A stretch of 48,288 nt of DNA from Streptomyces xylophagus. Lineage in GTDB: Bacteria > Actinomycetota > Actinomycetes > Streptomycetales > Streptomycetaceae. The position numbers and the translations under genes were made by a program. The DNA is taken from the NCBI RefSeq assembly GCF_000716435.1, contig NZ_JNWO01000053.1:1-48288 (forward strand), in the 5' to 3' direction. Below, one piece after another: positions 1 to 5,880 of this stretch (positions within the stretch are counted from its first letter, which is position 1; every line of letters begins with the position of its first letter). The notes under the pieces were generated by a model. The model was not told where the DNA came from, searched no databases, and worked only from the letters and a program-made list of their open reading frames with translations.

Positions 1-99
1 GTCCGGCGCGTTCACCTTGACGACGATCTGCGAGTCGAAGCCGAGGCCGGTGTCGAGGTCCAGATAGCTGTGCGACTTGCGGGCGAAGCAGTACACGCA
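1..99 (-). pseudogene. Radical SAM protein fragment (Rv2578c-like family)
   Basis: On the minus strand this stretch reads CVYCFARKSHSYLDLD followed by QIVVKVNAPD, which matches the iron-sulfur-binding segment of the actinobacterial Rv2578c-type radical SAM proteins (usual pattern CxxxCxxCFAR...YLDLD...IVVKVN). The first cysteine of the motif and all upstream coding are missing because the reading frame meets transposase sequence at about 97-103. The other end runs off the window. A working gene cannot exist here as drawn. The family is a recognition from memory of conserved motifs; the exact function is not known to me. Confidence 0.6.
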
Positions 100-505
100 G
101 GACCAGCAGTTCGCCGTGGATGCGCCACCCGGGATTCTCCCGCGCCAGACGCAGCACGAGAACGCGGATCGAGCGCACCGTACGCGGCCGACCCGCACGC
201 TTGGGCCGGGAACGGGCCGCGTGGCGGCGCGAGACGAGGTCACGGTGCCGGCGCAGCACAGTGTCCGGGCGCACCAGCAGCCGTGCCCGGCGCGGCACAC
301 CGCGCGGGAGCCGGTGCAGCAGCGCGGCCAGGAACACCCGGTCACTCGGGGCGAACCGCACCCGATCCCGGCCGAGTTGGCGTTCCGGCACCGTGATCTG
401 ATGACGCAGCGCGAGGATCTCCGCGTCCTTGTCCTGGTTGCTCACCGGCAGCAGCCGCAGCAGGGCGAACACGTTCGCCCCCCGTACACCAGCCCCCACC
501 AGGAC
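100..505 (-). pseudogene. Truncated integrase-core transposase (N-terminal part)
   Basis: The minus strand encodes about 130 residues containing ANVFALLRLLPVSNQDKD, EILALRHQ, a PSDRVFLAALLHRLPRG helix, RPKRAGRPRTVRSIR and RENPGW-RIHGELLVL. This is the helix-turn-helix and linker region of the actinobacterial integrase-type transposases that precedes the DDE catalytic domain. Family members usually read GYRRIHGEL; here the residues between GW and RIHGEL are missing. The frame then runs into radical SAM sequence, so the whole catalytic domain is absent. It is a dead remnant inserted in, or recombined with, the radical SAM gene at the left edge. Confidence 0.65.
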
Positions 506-518
506 GGATGAGTTTTTC

Positions 519-755
519 GGCAGGCGCAGGGTCGGATCGAGCTACGACAATGCACTTGCCGAGTCATTCTTCGCCGGCATCAAGCGGGAACTGCTTTATG
601 GAGAGCGATGGTTGAGGAATTCCGAGGCTCGCATGGCCGTGTTCACGTGGCTGGCCCGGTACAACATCCGGCGCCGTCACTCCGCACTCGGTCATATCAG
701 TTCGGTCGAATTCGAACGACGCTCGATCAACTCGGACAGCTTGAACTTGGCTGCA
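519..755 (+). pseudogene. IS3-family transposase C-terminal fragment
   Basis: Residues from about 534 read RVGSSYDNALAESFFAG-IKRELL, then EARMAVFTWLARYN and RRRHSALGHISSVEFERR. This is the typical end of an IS3-family (OrfB) DDE transposase, including the catalytic glutamate of the AES motif and the conserved RRxHSALGxxSPxEFE tail. Everything upstream, including the two catalytic aspartates, is missing. The open frame continues into unrelated sequence up to 914 overlapping the LAL gene, but coding similarity stops near 755. It lies opposite in strand to the integrase remnant at 100-505 and belongs to a different family. Confidence 0.75.
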
Positions 756-835
756 CAGTTCGCAGATGTCCACATGGCGGGGCGAAGCCCACTCCGCTGC
801 AGCACCATCCGCATCACCGTGATGTTGGAAAACCC

Positions 836-3547
836 TCACTGCGGTCCGCACATCGCCATAGGAGCGAACAGCTTCGACAGCTTGGACCGGCCGCTTATCC
901 TCAACTTGCGGTAGACCCGGGTGAGATGCTGTTCCACGGTGGACACGGTGATCCACAGTTCGCGGCTGATGTCGCGGTTCGAGCGTCCCATCGCGGCAAG
1001 CCTCGCCACCCGCAGTTCAGCCTCGCTGAGCTCCTCAAGATCGCCGACAGAATTGCTGCCGGCCGGATCGGGCACCCTTTCGGGCCGGCCCGGACGCATG
1101 TCATCCCCTGGTTCAAAGCGCTGGCCGACGCCGTCGTAGGTGTGCTGCAGTTCCCTTTCCGCCCGGAGTAGTTCGACGGAATCGCCGGCGGCCCTGAGCC
1201 GGTCCACCGCGCGCAGCAGCAGCCGCACCCGCTCGTCCTGCTCCGCGGTGGCGGCCAGTAGCCGCAGTGCCATGCCCGCTGTCCTGCCGTCCCGGCACGC
1301 AGGCTGCTCCAGCCAGTCCTGGAGCACCTCGCGCGCGCCGGTCCTGTCGCCCCTGATCAGTAGGGCCTCGGCCGTGCTGGCGGGCAGCGGGACGGGCCCG
1401 CCCATCTGCACGTTCCACACATCCAGCCGGTGGCGGCAGGCGTGGAAGTAGTCCAGAGCCTCGGTGATCCTGCCACTGGCCATCGCCAGTCGTCCGAGGG
1501 CGTGCGCATAGCGGACACCGACGGCCGTCTCCAGCATCGCCTCCGGTATGGGTCGCGCGGCGTTGTCCACAGCCTCCCGCACTCGGCCCAGTTCGAGGTT
1601 GGCCTCGATGAGAACCGACAGCGGGTACCCGACGAGCAGGCCCCAGCCCTCGTTCCGAAGCAGCGTGACCGCGTTCTGCGCCAGCTCGATCGCGGCGTCG
1701 GAATCGCCACTGCGCAAGCACACATCGGCCCGTACAGCCTGCATTTCAGCCAGGCAGGCCGTGGCACCCCGGTCGCCGAAATGCTCGATCAGTTCGTCGC
1801 ACCAGGACAGCGCCCTGTCGCACCGGCCTCCGTAGGCCAAGGCAAGAATTGCCGCGCTCATCGTCTCCAGCGGCCTGACGCCCAGTCTGCTCTGCCGGAG
1901 CACCTGCTCGGCCGCCTCCGCGCTCTCCTCGTCGCCACCCCTGACCCACACCCGGGCGAAGATCTGGCCCGTGTCAAGGCGCGGTGCCCCGATATCGGAG
2001 GCCTTGGTGTACCAGGCTCGCAGACTGTCCGAGGTGAGGAACGGCGGGCACGCGGCGCCGTACCAGCGCCGGAACGTCAACTCGAGTTCCAAGCGGGCCT
2101 CTTGACCGAGGGCGATGCCGCTCGTCATGGCGTCTTCCATGACACTCACCGCGCCGTCGGCGTCCCCGCGGGACACCAGGAGTCGTACGAGGGAAACTAC
2201 GTCCCGGTCGACGAGCCTGCCCGCGCGCAGCGCCTCCCGGAGCAGCGACAGGAACGAGAGCGCGGCGGTGGGATTGGTCTGCAGTGTGAGTTTGAACAGC
2301 TGCCGCAGGACCACGCGACGCTGGTCGGTGTCGTCGGCCGCGTCCAGCGCCAGGCCCAGACAGCTGAGCGCGGTCGTGGAGTCCCCCTTGCCCAGGGCCC
2401 GTTCGGCCGCTTCGGACAGCACTCGCGGAGCCCAGTCGCCGTCCGCGCGGGCTGCGGCGAGCAGATGCGCGGCAACATCGGCAGCGTCTTCTCCGGCGTC
2501 GTACAACAGGCCGGCAGCGCCCAAGTGCATCGCCGACCGTTCCTCGGCCGACATGCCGGCCAGGATTACGGAAGCGACCTCGCAGGAGCCCAGGCGGTCG
2601 GCGCGGACGAGACCGGCCCGGGTGAGGACCTCGATCGAATGCCCGACCTGTGCCACATCGAGATCCAGCAGCCGACTGAGCCGAGAAGGGGAGGCGTGCT
2701 CGCCGAGCACCGCAATGCCGCAGGCCACGTCGAACATCTGGGGTTCCCAGCGGTGCAGACAGGTCACGACGGCCCGGCCGAACCGTTTACCCCCACCGGG
2801 ACCAGGCGCCCCCTCGTGTTCCGTTGCGAGCTGTAAGTCCTCGACCAGGGCGTTGACGAGGGTCGGGTTGCCGCCGCTGAGGTGGTGGAGCCTGCGCGCG
2901 AGCCAGGCGGTGGTGGACGGATCAGTGATCGTTGCGAGCAACGAGCGGATCTTTTCCTCGGTCATCAGTTTCAGCTGGATCCGCAGGTGTGGCTGCCGGG
3001 TGACCTCGGCCCGGCACGGCGGCTGGGCAACCCACGGATACTCCCATTCGCTGAGGATCACCAACAGGCGCCGAGACCTCATCCTGTGCTGCAGGTAGAG
3101 CAGAACCTGCAGAGAGGCAGGGTCCACGAACTGCAGATCGTCGACGCAAATAACGACGTGCCTCTCGGTGCACAGCTCTAACAGCATCTGGCAGATTTCC
3201 CGCAGCGCCGGTAACTCGGCCGGTGAGTCGAACGCAGGAGCGCTGAACTCCTGAAAGGACCGGCCGATGAGCCGGGATATACCGTCGGTGAGGTCATTCG
3301 GAAGATCCGCGTGATGAATCAGCTGATCGACCACCCCCATCGGCAGTCCCTGCTCGGCGCGTGAGCCAGCAGCCCAGAGCACGAGTGCGTCATGTTCTGA
3401 TGCCGATTTCCAGAATTCATGAAGAAGGCGCGTTTTGCCGCCTCCTAATGCGCCGCTCACAAGAACGAACTGACCATTTCCGGCGGCAGACAGCGGCATT
3501 AAATCCCGCAGAATACGGAACGCCTCACCGTATTCGACGAAGAACAT
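836..3547 (-). CDS. LAL-family (large LuxR) transcriptional activator, TTA-containing
   Basis: The protein has about 903 residues, the usual size for LAL regulators. An N-terminal ATPase carries Walker A GALGGGKT (residues 32-39) and a Walker B strand ending VICVDD. A long helical TPR-like middle follows, then a C-terminal LuxR helix-turn-helix (LSEAELRVARLAAMG...NRDISRELWITVSTVEQHLTRVYRKL). LAL proteins activate biosynthetic clusters from promoter DNA. I chose ATG 3547, preceded by a GGGGG stretch; an in-frame TTG at 3595 is the alternative. Codons 16 (3500-3502) and 34 (3446-3448) are TTA, so translation may depend on the bldA tRNA, tying expression to development. The gene is divergent from the thioesterase at 3912. 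Its HTH closely resembles that of the second LAL at 5881-8523. Confidence 0.92.
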   Translation of the reverse strand: MFFVEYGEAFRILRDLMPLSAAGNGQFVLVSGALGGGKTRLLHEFWKSASEHDALVLWAAGSRAEQGLPMGVVDQLIHHADLPNDLTDGISRLIGRSFQEFSAPAFDSPAELPALREICQMLLELCTERHVVICVDDLQFVDPASLQVLLYLQHRMRSRRLLVILSEWEYPWVAQPPCRAEVTRQPHLRIQLKLMTEEKIRSLLATITDPSTTAWLARRLHHLSGGNPTLVNALVEDLQLATEHEGAPGPGGGKRFGRAVVTCLHRWEPQMFDVACGIAVLGEHASPSRLSRLLDLDVAQVGHSIEVLTRAGLVRADRLGSCEVASVILAGMSAEERSAMHLGAAGLLYDAGEDAADVAAHLLAAARADGDWAPRVLSEAAERALGKGDSTTALSCLGLALDAADDTDQRRVVLRQLFKLTLQTNPTAALSFLSLLREALRAGRLVDRDVVSLVRLLVSRGDADGAVSVMEDAMTSGIALGQEARLELELTFRRWYGAACPPFLTSDSLRAWYTKASDIGAPRLDTGQIFARVWVRGGDEESAEAAEQVLRQSRLGVRPLETMSAAILALAYGGRCDRALSWCDELIEHFGDRGATACLAEMQAVRADVCLRSGDSDAAIELAQNAVTLLRNEGWGLLVGYPLSVLIEANLELGRVREAVDNAARPIPEAMLETAVGVRYAHALGRLAMASGRITEALDYFHACRHRLDVWNVQMGGPVPLPASTAEALLIRGDRTGAREVLQDWLEQPACRDGRTAGMALRLLAATAEQDERVRLLLRAVDRLRAAGDSVELLRAERELQHTYDGVGQRFEPGDDMRPGRPERVPDPAGSNSVGDLEELSEAELRVARLAAMGRSNRDISRELWITVSTVEQHLTRVYRKLRISGRSKLSKLFAPMAMCGPQ

Positions 3548-3911
3548 AACAGCAAACCCCCGTGTGAAGTAGTTGCCATGCCCGATCGAGGCCAAGTGAG
3601 ACTCGCCGCACAGAACCCCCGATTAACACAAAGGACACATACGTGTCCCGTGTACCTCACTACTTGCAGTTTAGCAACTCACGTAGAACAGAACGGAACA
3701 AAACATCAAGGCATGGCAAAGAGTAGAGATGTATCACTCTGCGTGATTCGTCATGAACGAAGCGTGACTGCTCTGGCGGGTCGGGTCCGGAAGGAGAGGG
3801 GTGAGGTAGGAGGCCGTAGGGGTTGTCGTCCAGCGGGACCCGGCTGAAGGCTGAAGGCAGGGCTGGAGGCTGTCGCTCTTCGCCGAACACCGAATCCAAG
3901 GACCTTGGCTG
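3548..3911. promoter_or_regulatory. Divergent promoter region between LAL1 and type II thioesterase
   Basis: About 360 bases with no gene separate the two divergent starts. The part from 3600 to 3760 is clearly richer in A/T than its surroundings, as expected of promoter DNA, and holds a short GAAC-type direct repeat near 3690. On the thioesterase side, GTAGGAGG (3806-3813) and GTAGGGGT (3816-3823) form a ten-base-spaced direct repeat also seen in other promoters of this cluster. No -10/-35 boxes could be assigned with confidence. Confidence 0.5.
3806..3824 (+). promoter_or_regulatory. G-rich tandem repeat (candidate activator box) upstream of TEII
   Basis: GTAGGAG and GTAGGGG occur ten bases apart, about 90 bases upstream of the thioesterase start. 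Related TAGGGG repeats lie upstream of the LLM gene, the Dieckmann/NRPS operon and the 101-residue protein. Recurrence is what supports a regulatory role; the binding protein (SARP or LAL) is a guess. Confidence 0.4.
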
Positions 3912-4682
3912 ATGTCGGTAATCCCCCCAAACCACGTGTCGGCATGGGCACGCAGCTTTCAACCTGCGGACGAGCCGGCGCCGAGGATGGTCTGTTTCCC
4001 TCACGCGGGCGGGGCAGCCAGCTACTACTTCCCGGTTTCTCGTGCGCTGGCAGGAAAAGTGGAGGTCCTGGCCGTGCAGTACCCGGGGCGTCAGGACAGG
4101 CACAGGGAACCCGCGATCAGCAACATCCACACCCTGGCCGCCCAAGTGTTCCGCGCCCTGCCCAAGGCCAAGGTGGGCCGCACCTGGTTCTTCGGTCACA
4201 GCATGGGAGCCGCGCTCGCGTTCGAGGTGGCGAGGCTGATGGAAGCGGAGCTGAACGAGACGCCCACCGGGCTCATCGTCTCCGGCAGGCGCGCACCCTC
4301 CCGCATCCGGGAGGAGGCCGTGCACCGTCAGGACGACGCCGGGCTCATCGCCACCGTCGCCGCGCTCGGCGGCACAGACCCCGCCACATTCGCCGATCCG
4401 GAAACTCGCCGCCTTTTCCTGCCGGCTCTGCGTGCCGACTACACCGCCATCGAGACCTACCGACCCGTCGGCATCCCTCGCGTCACCTGTCCGATCCACG
4501 CCTTCGTCGGAGACGCCGACCCGCTGACCACGTTGGAGGAGGCCAAGGCCTGGCGCGAGCACACCAGCGGCACTTTCTCGATGCGCGTCTTCAAGGGTGA
4601 CCACTTCTATCTGACGGCGCGCGCAGACAAGGTCGTCGCCGAGGTGTCCCAGCTCATCCTGTCCACTCCGTCACATCCATGA
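3912..4682 (+). CDS. Type II thioesterase (editing TE)
   Basis: This 256-residue alpha/beta-hydrolase is the normal length for external type II thioesterases of PKS/NRPS clusters. It shows the early FPHAGG oxyanion loop (29-34), the nucleophile elbow GHSMG with Ser97, an acid region GDADP (200-204) and the C-terminal GDHFYL with His231. Such enzymes hydrolyse stalled or mis-primed acyl chains, including acetyl groups left by decarboxylation, from carrier proteins in the cytoplasm. ATG 3912 follows AAGGA at 3898-3902. Its TGA overlaps the ATG of the broken phosphopantetheinyl transferase (ATGA at 4679-4682), so the two were once translationally coupled. Confidence 0.95.
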   Translation: MSVIPPNHVSAWARSFQPADEPAPRMVCFPHAGGAASYYFPVSRALAGKVEVLAVQYPGRQDRHREPAISNIHTLAAQVFRALPKAKVGRTWFFGHSMGAALAFEVARLMEAELNETPTGLIVSGRRAPSRIREEAVHRQDDAGLIATVAALGGTDPATFADPETRRLFLPALRADYTAIETYRPVGIPRVTCPIHAFVGDADPLTTLEEAKAWREHTSGTFSMRVFKGDHFYLTARADKVVAEVSQLILSTPSHP

Positions 4683-4950
4683 TCGAAGCCATCCTGCCGG
4701 CGCAGGCGGCTGCCGAAGAAGCGGTGGTCGCACGCGCGGTTCCCGGTCGGCGTCGTGAATTCGCGCCGCATATCGCGTCGACTGGGACCGGCTCCTGTTC
4801 TGCGCGAAGGAATCCCTTTACAAGGCATGGTTCCCCCTCGCGCACCGTTGGCTCGACTTCCTTGATGTAAAAGTCGCCCTTGACCCAACGGGACAATTCG
4901 AGGCCCGGTTGTTGACGCGGCTGACGGGTGGGGGCGGGGAGCGTCAGTAG
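4679..4950 (+). pseudogene. Degenerate Sfp-type 4'-phosphopantetheinyl transferase
   Basis: The first frame starts MIEAILPAQAAAEEA and continues VVARAVPGRRREF, the recognisable N-terminus of actinomycete Sfp-type PPTases, apparently already lacking a short segment between the two blocks. The next recognisable piece is in another frame: WDRLLFCAKESLYKAWFPLAHRWLDF, then GQFEARLLT and a stop at 4948-4950. This is the C-terminal magnesium-binding KESxYKAW helix and strand of the same family. The roughly 100 residues between them, including the conserved histidine and aspartate regions, are gone and the frame is shifted. The remains are far below the usual length of about 220-230 residues. The carrier proteins here presumably rely on a PPTase encoded elsewhere. 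Confidence 0.85.
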
Positions 4951-5080
4951 ACGAAGAAGCCGCTGGTGGGGCAAGGTGTCACGCCGCGTGGCCTTGATGG
5001 CACCCGGCGGCCGCTCTGCTCGGCATTCATGGTTCCGAGATCGCATGGCCTATGACGATTCCTGTATTCGCTGCGGTGAT

Positions 5081-5111
5081 TTGGGGGTTCTTAAGGGTGG
5101 GTGGTTAGGGT
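5081..5111 (+). promoter_or_regulatory. G-rich repeats upstream of the small ORF / flavin reductase pair
   Basis: TTGGGGGTT (5081-5089), TTAAGGGTG (5091-5099) and GTTAGGGTTG (5104-5113) form a loose 10- to 13-base-spaced array about 30-60 bases upstream of the small coding region at 5140. It resembles the TAGGGGTT arrays in other promoters of the cluster but is the least regular of them. Confidence 0.3.
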
Positions 5112-5139
5112 TGCAGTATTGTCCAGGTGGCGGGGAGGC

Positions 5140-5409
5140 ATGGTGGGATCGATTGTCCGGATGCTGCGCGGAATGGTGCTGGACTCCGCCGGGCAATGCC
5201 AGGGCTGGGTGTTCGCCGTGGCCAATGTCCCTTTCCTCGTCCCTCAGCCGGAACGTGCCGGGCCGCCTCCGTCGCATCCCGATGCCAGCGGGGCCGGAGC
5301 CCTGACCCCGGCGGAGCGGGACGCCTGGCGGAAGTTCGTTGACGGCCTGTCCGGGCGCGATGACGAGGGGGCGGGATGGCAGAGCGACGGCCACGACTGC
5401 GTGCGGTGA
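5140..5409 (+). CDS. Small protein of unknown function (89 aa)
   Basis: An open frame with good G/C third-position bias runs from ATG 5140 (GTG 5143 fits the GGGGAGG at 5132-5138 about as well) to TGA 5407-5409. I do not recognise the product. It has a hydrophobic segment (WVFAVANVPFLV), a proline-rich linker and an acidic, polar tail with TPAERDAWRKFVDGL, a likely amphipathic helix. Its stop overlaps an in-frame GTG (5406) of the flavin reductase as GTGA, the same overlap style seen elsewhere in the cluster. That supports it being translated and coupled to the reductase. It could still be a chance frame. Confidence 0.45.
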   Translation: MVGSIVRMLRGMVLDSAGQCQGWVFAVANVPFLVPQPERAGPPPSHPDASGAGALTPAERDAWRKFVDGLSGRDDEGAGWQSDGHDCVR

Positions 5410-5879
5410 CCAACGAGCGGGATCTGCGGACGGTACTGGGCGGCTTCCCGAGCGGCGTCGTCGCCGTGTGCGCGCTCCGCGACGGCGCACCGGCCGGAAT
5501 GGCGGTGAGCTCGTTCACGTCGGTGTCGCTGGAGCCCGCCCTGGTGTCGGTGTGCGTATCGGTCACCTCACGGACGTGGCCGGAGCTGCGGGAGAGCCCG
5601 GCGGTCGGGATCAGTGTCCTGGCCGAGGGAGACGGCGGGATCTGCCGCGACCTCGCGGGGCCCGCCGCCGAGCGGTTCGGGCGGGTCGAGTGGGCCCCGG
5701 TCGACAGCGGCGCGGTGCTGCTGCCGGGCGGGGTCGCGTGGCTGGAGTGCGTGGTCGCGGACGAGATCCTCGCCGGGGATCACCTCGTCGTCCTGCTGGG
5801 GGTTCGGGCCGTCGCCGACTACCAGGGCGAGCGCCCGCTGGTCTTCCACCGCAGCAGGTTCCGGGCGCTCGCCGGATAG
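5376..5879 (+). CDS. Flavin reductase domain protein (HpaC-like)
   Basis: The 167-residue protein is a single flavin-reductase-like, FMN-binding split-barrel domain: LRTVLGGFPSGVVAVCAL, then GMAVSSFTSVSLEPALVSVCVS, and a C-terminal barrel strand ending near PLVFHRSRF. Members reduce FMN or FAD with NAD(P)H and hand free reduced flavin to a partner monooxygenase. The natural partner is the luciferase-like monooxygenase at 8583-9617, which has no reductase domain of its own. Starts at ATG 5376 and GTG 5406 are both possible; the latter overlaps the preceding TGA and gives the more typical family N-terminus. The gene is convergent with LAL2, with a single base between their stops. Confidence 0.88.
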   Translation: MAERRPRLRAVTNERDLRTVLGGFPSGVVAVCALRDGAPAGMAVSSFTSVSLEPALVSVCVSVTSRTWPELRESPAVGISVLAEGDGGICRDLAGPAAERFGRVEWAPVDSGAVLLPGGVAWLECVVADEILAGDHLVVLLGVRAVADYQGERPLVFHRSRFRALAG

Positions 5880-5880
5880 G

